NCBI RefSeq assembly: GCF_001634365.1
Contig: NZ_CP014578.1
Coordinates: forward strand, 310,001 to 374,000
DNA length: 64,000 nt
Direction: 5' to 3'
Source: Paraburkholderia phytofirmans OLGA172
GTDB taxonomy: Bacteria; Pseudomonadota; Gammaproteobacteria; Burkholderiales; Burkholderiaceae
Below the pieces are notes generated by a model. It searched no databases. It was not told where the DNA came from and was given only the letters and a program-made list of their open reading frames with translations. The translations under genes and the position numbers were made by a program. Below, in pieces: positions 1 to 8,794 of this stretch. The number at the start of each line of letters is the position of its first letter. Within the stretch, counting starts at the first letter, position 1.

Positions 1-1081
1 GCAACGGCTCGGTGCGAGCAATCAACTCCTGGATGATTCCGCCGGCTGAGCCGCGAGATTTACGCAGACCCTCGGTCGCTTGCTCTGACTTGCTGCGGGC
101 TTTGTATCCTGTCATCAGGTAGCGCGTCGGGTCCTTCGGATGCGGCTCAATGAAATTGGTGTCAACGTCCAAAGCGAGCAAGGTGGAAGGATTCCATCCC
201 GTGCTGGCCAGACACAGGTGAAAGGCCACGCGGATGTCGTATGCGTTTGGGTACCGGCCGTCGAGCATCTGGGGGATGCTGTAGCCCCTGTTATTGAAAG
301 TGGAAGGAATCATCTCCCCCCAAATCTCTTCGGCACTGGGCCGTGGCGAGCCAGTACGGGTTACTGCTGCGTCGAAACGCTGATAGTTTTTCAGCAAGCC
401 TTCTTCTATAACGTTCAACGGCGGCTCGCCCGCAAGGAGTTGCTCAGCTCTCTCCCAACGGGCCAATGCAGCAAACCAGTTCCGCTTGAAGTGGAATCGA
501 ATCTGGTCGATTTGCCATTGCGGAGGGAGATGCCGAACTGGGGGCGAGTCTTCCGGCGGGTCCCAGTAAAGGCGAGCCACTCCGCGTGACTTCCGGACTA
601 GGTTTAGAAGCTTCGTGAATGCAGAAAAGACGGTCCGGCTCATCCCTTCGTCATAAGCCCGCTGGCGATGCAGTTCCGTAACGTCGGCGAAAGTTTCTAC
701 TCGGACGCTGTCCGGTTGAAGCGCTGACGATTCGACTGCATCAAAGAGCCGCCACCACGCCCGGAGCGAGTAACGATATTGACTCGCCGTGCTCGGCGCC
801 GCGTATTCGCATAATTCGCGGATTGCCGGCGCGAGTTCCGCGATAAGTTGAGGGCGGCCAGTGAATGGGCCGAGCCAGGTTGTGCCTCCGCGACCTGTAG
901 GCGCGTGGGCCTCCCCATCACGAAAGACAGTAAGGTCCATGTATTGCGGATGGGCGTGCCGCGTCCAAAATCGAAGTGGGTCGGACTCGCCAGACTCAAA
1001 TAGCTCGGGCGGGACGACTACTGCCGCAACCGGGAGTGCTTTTTCCCTAAGGTTGTCTTTGTTGTAATTTCGAATCCGCAA
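1..1081 (-). CDS. Second recombinase-like protein of the island (3' end outside window)
   Basis: Reading leftwards from a TTG at 1081 the frame stays open to the window edge, about 360 codons, without a stop. I chose TTG because a GGGGAA ribosome-binding site sits six bases upstream; no ATG occurs early in the frame. It overlaps the 3' end of the upstream integrase by 35 bp, so the two are probably translationally coupled. The N-terminal part has a SAM-like core-binding look (SQYRYSLRAWWRLFDAV). Around residue 310 the segment LASTGWNPSTLLALDV resembles box I of tyrosine recombinases, but the catalytic Arg position appears to be Asn. It could be an inactive partner or DNA-binding subunit. The catalytic box II and Tyr would lie beyond the window. 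Confidence 0.65.
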   Translation of the reverse strand, partial: MRIRNYNKDNLREKALPVAAVVVPPELFESGESDPLRFWTRHAHPQYMDLTVFRDGEAHAPTGRGGTTWLGPFTGRPQLIAELAPAIRELCEYAAPSTASQYRYSLRAWWRLFDAVESSALQPDSVRVETFADVTELHRQRAYDEGMSRTVFSAFTKLLNLVRKSRGVARLYWDPPEDSPPVRHLPPQWQIDQIRFHFKRNWFAALARWERAEQLLAGEPPLNVIEEGLLKNYQRFDAAVTRTGSPRPSAEEIWGEMIPSTFNNRGYSIPQMLDGRYPNAYDIRVAFHLCLASTGWNPSTLLALDVDTNFIEPHPKDPTRYLMTGYKARSKSEQATEGLRKSRGSAGGIIQELIARTEPL

Positions 1082-2432
1082 TTGTTTCCCCGTTGATTTC
1101 TATTTGAAATTCGTTGTTATGTTCAGCCTCGTATCTGACCGACAGGCCCACGCTGACCATGTCCATGACCCACTGCAGATAAATCATGGTGGTGCTGTCA
1201 TGCGCATGTCCTAGTTGAGGCTGTATCTGCAGTCTGATGACGCTCATCGCCGTAGATTCCAGAAGGGCCGTAGCTGTCTCGACGCCCAACGAAAGAAGGT
1301 GCTCGTGCTTTTTCAGTTCCCGCCACAGGACGGAGCAGGCCCACCAGTCGCGGCCAAGGTGCGGCGACCAACCGTCGAACGGAAGTTCCACGCTTGTCCA
1401 AGCTTGGTACAGATGTTTGCTCGTGATTCGCTCACCGGTATGCTCGTCAAGAAACAGATGCACCGTCTCGCTGATTCGACGCCGCTGCTCCGACGCCGGG
1501 GCCGACTTCACCCATTTTCGAAGGGCGGAATTGCGGTGTTTCCTTCGGTATTCGTCTAGCCGTTCGGCTAGCTCCAGCGGAATCCAGATGGAGCGTTCCG
1601 GCCCAATCTTGTCGCCGTGGTCGTAGCCATACCCGGAGCCCTTTGTCCCGAACTTGATGCTGACTCGAACCTGCTGCTGTTTCAGAGGCGCCGCTGGATT
1701 ATTTATGTGCCAGTCTTTTTTCTCCGGCGGCAAGGTATCGACGCGCCAGCAAGCAACCTCTTCCCGTCGCATCGCAGTGAGCAAAATGGTCTCGCACATC
1801 AACCCCTTCGTGTCACCGGCCTTCGCGTAAACGCGGCTGAGCCAAGCATCGAGTTGCGCGTCAGTCGGCATTCGGAGTCGTCGTTTGTTCTGACGTACTT
1901 TCCCTTTTCGCACCTCGATTTCTTTCGGCCGATGCCCGACTGAACTCGTTGCGCTTCCAGACTTAACGGTTACCGTCTCAGTCGCAATGTGAAAGGGGCC
2001 TCGAAGGCCCTTGTCCGACATCCAGGTGAGAAAGTCGCAGGCCTGCTGCACACGTAGATTGATAGTGCTTGGCTTGAGACCTACGGCGTCCCGAGACCAG
2101 ATTCCATTCACCATTTCGGTCTGGTAGCGACCTTGGACATGCTCAGCGTAAGTGCAAGTGGATAGGTCAATTCCGCGAAGGTTGGCCCACTCTAAAAAGT
2201 TGGCGAGCCAATGTGCGTAGTTGAGAATGGTCTGGTCGCTTGGCGCAATCGTCTCGATGGCCACCCCCCGGGCTTTCGGATTCCAGACCCCGAGCCCTCG
2301 GTCGATGAGGTAACGACTGGCCGCCCTATGGTATCCCGGTCTTGAATCAAAGATGCAGGGCAAATGGGCAACCTTCCCAAAGCCAGCTTTTGTTGTGGTC
2401 CCCGAGTCACTGAAATACACCCGATAGTTCAT
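1047..2432 (-). CDS. Tyrosine recombinase (site-specific integrase)
   Basis: A 461-residue protein of the phage-integrase superfamily that would catalyse strand exchange for its element. All catalytic landmarks can be seen: box I Arg in LLTAMRREEVACW near residue 220, box II in PHLGRDWWACSVL near residue 355 (HxxR), and box III QLGHAHDSTTMIYLQ near residue 410 with the nucleophile Tyr. The N-terminal 190 residues form the core-binding region (SDQTILNYAHWLANFLEWA). It is longer than a typical lambda-type integrase. It is the first gene inside the island, starting about 90 bp from the comM junction, and is followed by an overlapping second recombinase-like gene. The ribosome-binding site is weak. 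Function is inferred from motifs; attachment sites are not known. Confidence 0.88.
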   Translation of the reverse strand: MNYRVYFSDSGTTTKAGFGKVAHLPCIFDSRPGYHRAASRYLIDRGLGVWNPKARGVAIETIAPSDQTILNYAHWLANFLEWANLRGIDLSTCTYAEHVQGRYQTEMVNGIWSRDAVGLKPSTINLRVQQACDFLTWMSDKGLRGPFHIATETVTVKSGSATSSVGHRPKEIEVRKGKVRQNKRRLRMPTDAQLDAWLSRVYAKAGDTKGLMCETILLTAMRREEVACWRVDTLPPEKKDWHINNPAAPLKQQQVRVSIKFGTKGSGYGYDHGDKIGPERSIWIPLELAERLDEYRRKHRNSALRKWVKSAPASEQRRRISETVHLFLDEHTGERITSKHLYQAWTSVELPFDGWSPHLGRDWWACSVLWRELKKHEHLLSLGVETATALLESTAMSVIRLQIQPQLGHAHDSTTMIYLQWVMDMVSVGLSVRYEAEHNNEFQIEINGETIADSKLQQRQP

Positions 2433-2524
2433 CTATTGTTTTTCGGTGTTTATATAATTTCTAGGTTATAGGATGCGACCCTACTTGTAAAGTCCGTCTA
2501 CTAAAATGTTTGTCTCGCTATAAC

Positions 2525-3532
2525 CAGAAACAGCACACCCAGATGCGCGAGCGTGATCTCGCCGGGTTGCGGCGGGTTGCGCCCGCCGACCAGCGCCGGA
2601 GCGCTCGACGAATGATGCGGCGCGCGAAACGGCCGTTGCCGCCATTGTGAGGGGGTAAAGCCGGCCCGGCTGGCGGACAGCAACGCGGCCGAGCTGAGCG
2701 CTTCGTCATCGGTCATGGGTGGGAGCAGGCCCGGCAGGCGAGCGGCGAGCATCGATTTGCCCGCGCCGGGCGGCCCGACCAGCAAGACGTGGTGTCCGCC
2801 GGCCGCGGCGACTTCAAGTGCGCGGCGCGCGCCGCGCTGGCCGATCACGTCGCTCATGTCAGGAGCGGCGGCGGGCGCGGTCTCGCTGAGTTCGGGGGCC
2901 GCAACTGGGTAGAGCCGGGCGTCAGGCGCGCCGGCAAGATGCGCGCATAGCGACGGCAGATCGGCGGCGCCGTAGACATCGACACCGGGCACGAGCGCTG
3001 CCTCGGCCGCACTTGCCGCAGGCAGGTAAAGCTGCGGCGTGTGCTGAACGCACGCCACGGGCGTTGTCTGCTCGCCCGGCGTAGTGAACGCTGATGCAAC
3101 ACTGGAAGCGCTGCCAGGGTCACCATGAGAAGCGCCGCTGCGGGCCGTCCCGCAGGCCATCGCGAAAGCCCCGCGCATCGGCCGCAGCGCGCCGGTCAGT
3201 GACAGTTCGCCGGCGAATTCACGATGCAGGAGGGACTCGGCCGGAATCTGCCCGCTCGCCGCCAGAATGCCCAAAGCGATCGGCAGATCGAAGCGGCCGG
3301 ACTCCTTCGGCAAATCGGCAGGCGCGAGATTGACGGTGATGCGCCGCACGGGGAAATCGAAGCTGCAGTTCTGCAGCGCCGCGCGCACGCGCTCGCGGCT
3401 TTCGCGCACTTCCAGATCCGGAAGGCCGACGATCGAAAAAGAGGGTAATCCGTTCGCGAGGTGGACCTCGACGGTTACTTCGGGCGCGCGGCCAGAGGCC
3501 GGCGCGCGACTGCGCACCACGGCAAGCGACAT
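2525..3532 (-). pseudogene. comM: comM (YifB family Mg-chelatase-like AAA ATPase), 5' half only
   Basis: ComM is a hexameric helicase that promotes branch migration during natural transformation. The N-terminal LonC-like domain (start MSLAVVRSRAP, then VEVHLANGLPSFSIVGLPD) is intact, and the AAA domain has its Walker A LLVGPPGAGKSMLAARLPGL. The frame breaks straight after GVLFL, before the Walker B acidic residues, and ends seven codons later at 2501. Walker B, sensor residues and the C-terminal magnesium-chelatase domain are missing, so ATPase activity should be lost. An extra Ala/Ser-rich stretch of about 45 residues sits between RGAFAMACG and LYLPAASAAEAALVP, where most homologues are short. 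ubiK and glnK follow upstream as in intact relatives. Confidence 0.93.
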
Positions 3533-3653
3533 GTTTTCTCCCGTCGGACGGCGCGCCGAGGGCGCGCGCGAGTCCCCTAAAACGCTGATGACGTCACGGC
3601 TCGCTTGCCAGTGATGCGCAGCACTGCGCAGCTAAAGCGCTGCGAGCAAAGCC

Positions 3654-3911
3654 TTAGGATGTTTGCGCCGTGACCGGCAGTTTCTGCTCCAGCTCGGCGA
3701 CGCGGCGCTCCAGCTCTTCGAGGCGTGCGCGGGTGCGCACCAGCACCTGGGTCTGCGTATCGAATTCCTCACGCGTGACCAGGTCGAGCTTGGAAAAGCC
3801 CTGCGACAGCATGGCTTTCACGTTGCGTTCGACATCTTTGGCCGGCGAGTTCTTGAATAGCTCGCTCATGCGAGCCTGAAAATCGTTAAAGACATCGTTC
3901 GGTTGTTTCAT
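3654..3911 (-). CDS. ubiK: UbiK/YqiC-type accessory factor
   Basis: An 85-residue protein of the BMFP family (start MKQPNDVFNDFQARMSELF). UbiK helps the ubiquinone biosynthesis complex, interacting with UbiJ under aerobic growth. The N-terminal amphipathic part is followed by a predicted C-terminal coiled coil rich in Glu, Arg and Leu (ARLEELERRVAELEQKL), the pattern typical of the family. The ATG at 3911 is preceded by AGGGG at a good distance; an in-frame start seven codons upstream lacks one. It is transcribed on the minus strand towards the broken comM and away from glnK. Confidence 0.88.
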   Translation of the reverse strand: MKQPNDVFNDFQARMSELFKNSPAKDVERNVKAMLSQGFSKLDLVTREEFDTQTQVLVRTRARLEELERRVAELEQKLPVTAQTS

Positions 3912-3975
3912 GGTGATCCCCTTGATGCACAAAAAATGTGCATGTTTCGTTACGTCTGTGCTTTGTCACGGCGGA

Positions 3976-4034
3976 TGGGCCGCCTTGGTGCATGACCGGT
4001 TGCCTGCCGCTGCCGCATGAGCCCGTTTGGTGCG
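3976..4034 (+). promoter_or_regulatory. Two NtrC-like enhancer sites
   Basis: The 17-mers TGGGCCGCCTTGGTGCA (3976-3992) and TGAGCCCGTTTGGTGCG (4018-4034) match the NtrC dyad (TGCACCA-N3-TGGTGCA) well in the right half and partly in the left. Their centres are 42 bp apart, four helical turns, and lie roughly 170 and 215 bp before the expected start of the sigma-54 transcript, a usual enhancer distance. By eye only; the left half-sites are weak. Confidence 0.55.
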
Positions 4035-4172
4035 CGCTCAAACGTTAAAAGCCTTCGAACACTCTAGCAACGATCCATACGCCGCGCCACCGTGCTCTGC
4101 CAACGCTGGCCATCCGGCCAGGGCCGCTTGCGCCCCTTTTGCAACGTGCAGCGGGCGAAGTCTGACACAACA

Positions 4173-4188
4173 TGGCACGCGAGTTGCT
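4173..4188 (+). promoter_or_regulatory. Sigma-54 promoter of glnK-amtB
   Basis: TGGCACGCGAGTTGCT matches the sigma-54 consensus TGGCAC-N5-TTGCW at every conserved position, with correct GG-to-GC spacing. It lies about 125 bp upstream of glnK. Nitrogen-limitation control by NtrC and RpoN is the expected logic for glnK-amtB. Confidence 0.88.
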
Positions 4189-4299
4189 GTTACTGCCCGG
4201 CGCGCACTGCCGGGTGCTTTTTGCCGGCAGCGGAACGAGACCATGCGAACGGGTTACAGGGTACGCAAACAGGGTTACGCAACGGGTTACGCAACTTAG

Positions 4300-4650
<351 letters not shown>

Positions 4651-4693
4651 TACCAAAAGATAGCGACACAGATAGCGACAAGAGGAAACGAAG

Positions 4694-6211
4694 ATGCGCA
4701 AATTATTGATGTCCATGCTGATGGCCGGTTCGCTGCTCGCGGGCGGTATCGGCGCCGCCCTCGCGGACGACGCTTCCGCACCCGCAGCGGCCTCGGCAGC
4801 TGCTTCCGATACGACGGCGAGTGCGCCGGCACCGGACGCTTCGGCAGCGCCTGCAGCCGCCGCCGCTTCGGCACCGGCCGCTGAAGCGTCCGCCGCACCG
4901 GCTGTCAGCGCCGCAGCCGCACCTGATGCATCGGCCGCATCCGCTGCCGCCGCACCGGCAGCCCCGACCGCGCCGTTCTCGGTCGATTCGTCGAAGATCA
5001 ATTCGGGCGACACCGCCTGGATGCTGACCTCCACCGCGCTCGTGCTGTTCATGACGATCCCGGGTCTGGCGCTGTTCTACGGCGGCATGGTCCGCAAGAA
5101 GAGCGTGCTCGCGATCCTGATGCAGAGCTTCGCGATCACCTGCCTTGTGTCGATCATCTGGGTCGTGGTGGGCTACAGCCTCGCCTTCACGCCGGGCGGC
5201 TCGTTCATCGGCGGCTTGTCACGCTTCTTCATGGCGGGCATGAACTACATCCACGGCGACAAGGCGACGACGCTGACCGTCAGCCATCTCGCCCCGACGA
5301 TCCCGGAAACGGTCTACTGCGTCTATCAGATGACGTTCGCGATCATTACCCCGGCACTGATCACGGGCGCGTTTGCCGATCGCATGAAGTTCTCGGCGAT
5401 GCTGGTGTTCATGACGCTGTGGTCGATCATCGTCTACTCGCCGATCGCGCACATGGTCTGGGAACCGACCGGCTGGCTGGCTGCCGCGGGCATCCTCGAC
5501 TTCGCGGGCGGCACGGTGGTGCACATCAACGCCGGTATCGCGGCGCTGGTCTGCGCGCTGGTGCTGGGCAAGCGCGTCGGCTACGGCAAGGAATCGATGG
5601 CGCCGCACAACCTGACGCTCACGCTGATCGGTGGCGCGATGCTGTGGGTAGGCTGGTTCGGCTTCAACGCGGGTTCGGCAGTGGCGGCAGACGGCCGTGC
5701 CGGTTTCGCCATGTTCGCCACGCAGGTGGCAACCGCGGCAGCAGCACTCGCATGGATGTTCGCCGAATGGGCAACCAAGGGTAAGCCGTCGGTGCTCGGT
5801 ATCGTGTCGGGTGCCGTGGCAGGTCTGGTGGCGATTACGCCGGCTTCGGGCTTCGTCGGTATGACGGGTTCGCTGGTGATCGGTATCGCGGCAGGCGTGA
5901 TCTGCTACTGGTCGGCAACGTGGCTCAAGCACAAACTCGGTTACGACGACTCGCTCGACGCGTTCGGCGTGCACTGCATCGGCGGTATCGTGGGTGCGCT
6001 GCTGACCGGCGTGTTCGCGGTCAAGGACATCGGCGGCGCGGACGGCAGTGTCATCCTGCAAGCCAAGGGCGTGCTGACGACGCTGATCTACAGCGGTGTG
6101 GTCAGCTTCGTCCTGCTGAAGGTGATCGACATGGTGATGGGCATCCGTGTGACGGAAGAACAGGAGCGCGAAGGCCTGGACGTGAGCCTGCACGGCGAAC
6201 ACGTCGAATAA
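4694..6211 (+). CDS. amtB: Ammonium transporter with long Ala/Pro-rich N-terminus
   Basis: An inner-membrane channel of the Amt/MEP/Rh family, 505 residues. A signal peptide (MRKLLMSMLMAGSLLAGG) is followed by about 70 residues of Ala, Ser and Pro, then eleven transmembrane segments from about residue 105. The pore twin histidines are in GGTVVHINAGIAALV and AFGVHCIGGIVGALL. Selectivity and core motifs such as GLALFYGGMVRKKSVL are typical. The low-complexity linker is much longer than in E. coli AmtB and would be periplasmic. A GAGGAAACGAAG ribosome-binding site precedes the ATG. Co-transcription with glnK suggests the usual GlnK-AmtB gating under ammonium shock. Confidence 0.95.
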   Translation: MRKLLMSMLMAGSLLAGGIGAALADDASAPAAASAAASDTTASAPAPDASAAPAAAAASAPAAEASAAPAVSAAAAPDASAASAAAAPAAPTAPFSVDSSKINSGDTAWMLTSTALVLFMTIPGLALFYGGMVRKKSVLAILMQSFAITCLVSIIWVVVGYSLAFTPGGSFIGGLSRFFMAGMNYIHGDKATTLTVSHLAPTIPETVYCVYQMTFAIITPALITGAFADRMKFSAMLVFMTLWSIIVYSPIAHMVWEPTGWLAAAGILDFAGGTVVHINAGIAALVCALVLGKRVGYGKESMAPHNLTLTLIGGAMLWVGWFGFNAGSAVAADGRAGFAMFATQVATAAAALAWMFAEWATKGKPSVLGIVSGAVAGLVAITPASGFVGMTGSLVIGIAAGVICYWSATWLKHKLGYDDSLDAFGVHCIGGIVGALLTGVFAVKDIGGADGSVILQAKGVLTTLIYSGVVSFVLLKVIDMVMGIRVTEEQEREGLDVSLHGEHVE

Positions 6212-6272
6212 GCGCCGTCCCTCAACCGCAAGCTCCAGGGCTTGCGGATCAGAACCAAGCGCAGCGACTTTG

Positions 6273-6297
6273 GCCCGCCTTTATGGCGGGCTTTTTT
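6273..6297 (+). terminator. Rho-independent terminator after amtB
   Basis: A GCCCGCC / GGCGGGC stem with TTTAT loop, followed by a run of six T. Confidence 0.9.
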
Positions 6298-6356
6298 CTT
6301 GCCGCGTATCTTGTGAGCAGGAGTTTTCCGCGCCTATCATGGCGATAGCGAGAATG

Positions 6357-6378
6357 CATTCGCATCGGCTTGCGAATG
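6357..6378. promoter_or_regulatory. Inverted repeat upstream of gshA
   Basis: CATTCGCA-TCGGCT-TGCGAATG is a perfect 8-bp dyad with a 6-bp spacer, about 70 bp before gshA. It has no T tract, so an operator is more likely than a terminator. No regulator is assigned. Confidence 0.35.
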
Positions 6379-6446
6379 GAGAAACCGTCCCCAAATGGAC
6401 AAAGCGTTTGCTCTACAATCTTTTTTCTCCAGTCTGCGAGTGATCA

Positions 6447-7736
6447 ATGGTTCCGCACCTAGTTACGGCGTTAAACGGCCCGCTGCTCGATCTCGAGCGG
6501 AAGATCCTCGACGCTACGCCCGCCATCGAACGCTGGTTCCGGCTCGAATGGCAGGAGCACACACCGCCGTTCTATTGTTCAGTCGATCTGCGGAACGCGG
6601 GTTTTAAGCTCGCGCCGGTCGATACCAATCTGTTTCCCGGCGCATTCAACAATCTGCCGCAGGAAGTGTTGCCGCTCGCCGTGCAGGCCGCGATGGCATC
6701 GATCGAAAAGATTTGCCCCGACGCGAAAAATCTGCTGGTGATCCCCGAGCGCCATACGCGCAACGCGTTTTATCTGGAGAATGTCGCCCGTCTGGCTGCG
6801 ATCATGCGTCAGGCCGGCTTGAACGTGCGGTTCGGCACGCTCGACGAAAGCATCGTCGGGCCGGTTACGATTGCATTGTCCGACGGGCAGAAGCTTGTGC
6901 TCGAACCGCTCGAGCGCACGCCGCGGCGCCTCGGGTTGAAGAACTTCGATCCGTGCTCGATTCTGCTGAACAATGATCTGTCAGGCGGCATTCCGCCCGT
7001 GCTGGAAAATCTGCACGAGCAGTACCTGCTGCCGCCGCTGCATGCCGGCTGGGCTGTTCGCCGCAAATCGACACACTTCTCCTGTTATGACGACGTCGCG
7101 AAGAAGTTCGCGAAGATGGTCGAGATCGATCCGTGGATGATCAATCCGTATTTCGCGCATGTCGAAGGGGTCGATTTCCAGGAGCGCACCGGTGAAGAAG
7201 CGCTGACAGACGCAATCGACGGCGTACTGAAGAAGATCGCCAAGAAGTATCGCGAGTACGGCATCTCCGAGAGACCGTATGTCGTCATCAAGTCGGATGC
7301 CGGCACCTATGGCATGGGTGTGATGACCGTGCACGACGCCTCGGAAGTGGCCGCGCTCACCAAGCGCGAACGCGCCAAGATGGCCGCCACCAAAGACGGT
7401 CTCGAAGTGCATGACGTGATCGTGCAGGAAGGCGTGTACACCTTCGAGCGGATCGGTGAAGAAGTCGCCGAGCCGGTCGTGTACATGATCGACCGTTACG
7501 TGGTGGGCGGCTTCTACCGCGTGCACGGCAGCCGCGAGCGCGATCAGAATCTGAACGCGCCCGGCATGCACTTCGTGCCGCTCGGCTTCGAGCATACGGC
7601 GCTGCCGGATGCGCACGCCAAGCCTGGCGCGGCGGTGCCGAACCGCTTCTATATGTACGGCGTGGTGGCCCGGCTCGGGTTGCTGGCCGCCTCGGTCGAA
7701 CTGGAAAAGACCGATCCGGAAGCGATTCAGGTTTAA
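6447..7736 (+). CDS. gshA: Glutamate-cysteine ligase, proteobacterial ATP-grasp-like type
   Basis: Joins glutamate and cysteine to gamma-glutamylcysteine, the first step of glutathione synthesis. The 429-residue protein belongs to the family seen in beta-proteobacteria and Acidithiobacillus, not the E. coli type. Recognisable blocks are VDTNLFPGAFNNL, ERHTRNAFYLENV, RKSTHFSCYDDV, VVIKSDAGTYGMGVMTV (nucleotide binding) and VVGGFYRVHG. Start ATG 6447 (MVPHLVTALNG). gshB follows after about 100 bp, so both steps of the pathway are together. Confidence 0.93.
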   Translation: MVPHLVTALNGPLLDLERKILDATPAIERWFRLEWQEHTPPFYCSVDLRNAGFKLAPVDTNLFPGAFNNLPQEVLPLAVQAAMASIEKICPDAKNLLVIPERHTRNAFYLENVARLAAIMRQAGLNVRFGTLDESIVGPVTIALSDGQKLVLEPLERTPRRLGLKNFDPCSILLNNDLSGGIPPVLENLHEQYLLPPLHAGWAVRRKSTHFSCYDDVAKKFAKMVEIDPWMINPYFAHVEGVDFQERTGEEALTDAIDGVLKKIAKKYREYGISERPYVVIKSDAGTYGMGVMTVHDASEVAALTKRERAKMAATKDGLEVHDVIVQEGVYTFERIGEEVAEPVVYMIDRYVVGGFYRVHGSRERDQNLNAPGMHFVPLGFEHTALPDAHAKPGAAVPNRFYMYGVVARLGLLAASVELEKTDPEAIQV

Positions 7737-7837
7737 GCCTCGCTAGTTGGACGATGGCGGCTTGCATGCCGCCATCGTCATTTTCAGCGACTATATTGAC
7801 GATCAATGCCAAGCCCTAAGGGCGCACCGGAATCCCC

Positions 7838-8794
7838 ATGGACATTCTTTTTATCGCCGATCCGCTTACGCAGTTCAAGATCTACAAAGACTCGACTTAC
7901 GCGATGATGGCCGAAGCCGCGCGCCGCGGCCATACGCTCTACACGTGCGAGCCGAAGCATCTGGCGTGGACGGGCGACGACGTCGAGGCGAACGTGCAGC
8001 GTTTTGCGATCGTCGGCGACGTGACGGACCTGCATCGCGACACCTGGTACGCGGCTGAAGCCGCCACGCCACGTTCGCTGAAGCGCTTCAGCGCGGTCGT
8101 CATGCGTAAAGACCCGCCGTTCGATATGGAATACGTGACGTCGACGTGGCTGCTGGAAATGGCCGAGCGCGGCGGCGCGCGCATCTTCAACAAGCCGCAG
8201 GCGATTCGCGATCATTCGGAAAAGCTGGCGATCGGCGAGTTCGCGCAGTTCGTGGCGCCGACTTTGGTGACGCGCGACGCCGCCCGGTTGCGCACTTTCC
8301 ACGAAGAGCACGGCGACGTGATCCTGAAGCCCCTCGACGGCATGGGCGGCATGGGTGTGTTCCGCGTGAAGGCCGACGGCATGAATCTCGGCTCGATCAT
8401 CGAGATGCTGAGCCACGACGGCGCGCGCTCGGTGATGGCGCAAAAGTTCATCCCCGAGATCAAGGAAGGCGACAAGCGCATTCTCCTGATCGGCGGCGAA
8501 GCGGTGCCGTTTTCGCTCGCACGGATTCCTCAGGGAAATGAAGTGCGCGGCAATCTGGCGGCCGGCGGTCTCGGCGTGGCACGTCCGCTCACGGAGCATG
8601 ACCGCAAGATCGCCGACACGCTCGCGCCGGTGCTTGCCGCGCGCGGTCTGCTGCTGGTCGGGCTGGACGCGATCGGCGACTGGCTCACCGAGGTGAACGT
8701 GACGAGCCCGACATGTTTCCGCGAGATCATGGATCAGACCGGCTTCGACGTCGCCGCGATGTTCATCGACGCACTGGAGCGCGCGGCAGCTTGA
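7838..8794 (+). CDS. gshB: Glutathione synthase
   Basis: Adds glycine to gamma-glutamylcysteine using ATP. 318 residues, normal for the family. The N-terminal domain (MDILFIADPLTQFKIYKDST) precedes an ATP-grasp fold with the Gly-rich loop LKPLDGMGGMGVFRVK near residue 165, the metal and substrate region KEGDKRILLIGGEAVPFSLAR near residue 210, and GDWLTEVNVTSPTCFREI near the end. Adjacent to gshA in the same direction. Confidence 0.97.
   Translation: MDILFIADPLTQFKIYKDSTYAMMAEAARRGHTLYTCEPKHLAWTGDDVEANVQRFAIVGDVTDLHRDTWYAAEAATPRSLKRFSAVVMRKDPPFDMEYVTSTWLLEMAERGGARIFNKPQAIRDHSEKLAIGEFAQFVAPTLVTRDAARLRTFHEEHGDVILKPLDGMGGMGVFRVKADGMNLGSIIEMLSHDGARSVMAQKFIPEIKEGDKRILLIGGEAVPFSLARIPQGNEVRGNLAAGGLGVARPLTEHDRKIADTLAPVLAARGLLLVGLDAIGDWLTEVNVTSPTCFREIMDQTGFDVAAMFIDALERAAA

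Larger units (their letters stand above)
1..2524. mobile_element. End of a genomic island with adjacent tyrosine recombinases, inserted in comM
   Basis: Two codirectional recombinase genes lie against a sharp break in the comM reading frame. The comM protein reads normally through GEITLAHLGVLFL and then switches to VIARQTF and a stop; the family normally continues with DELPEF. That puts the junction at about position 2524. Just inside it are two similar motifs, GTCTACTAA near 2496 and TGTCTCGCTA at 2511-2520, about 16 bp apart, which could be recombinase binding sites. The other end of the element and the rest of comM lie outside the window, so size, cargo and any target duplication are unknown. 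Multi-recombinase modules of this kind are known from Tn554-like and RIT elements; assignment to either is not possible here. Confidence 0.75.

Noticed and set aside
140..589. 149-codon plus-strand reading frame
   Set aside because: It lies antisense to the continuous recombinase-like frame and has no recognisable domain or ribosome-binding site.
697..999. 100-codon minus-strand frame starting MSLASPTHFDFGRG
   Set aside because: It is out of frame with the recombinase-like protein that spans the whole region; composition is Arg/Ser/Asn-rich noise.
3989..4000. Shared 12-mer TGCATGACCGGT between glnK and ptsI upstream regions as a regulon motif
   Set aside because: In 64 kb many 12-mer pairs are expected by chance; kept only as a note.
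5219..6202. 327-codon minus-strand frame opposite amtB
   Set aside because: Extremely His/Arg-rich composition of the kind produced by antisense reading of GC-rich genes; amtB is certain.
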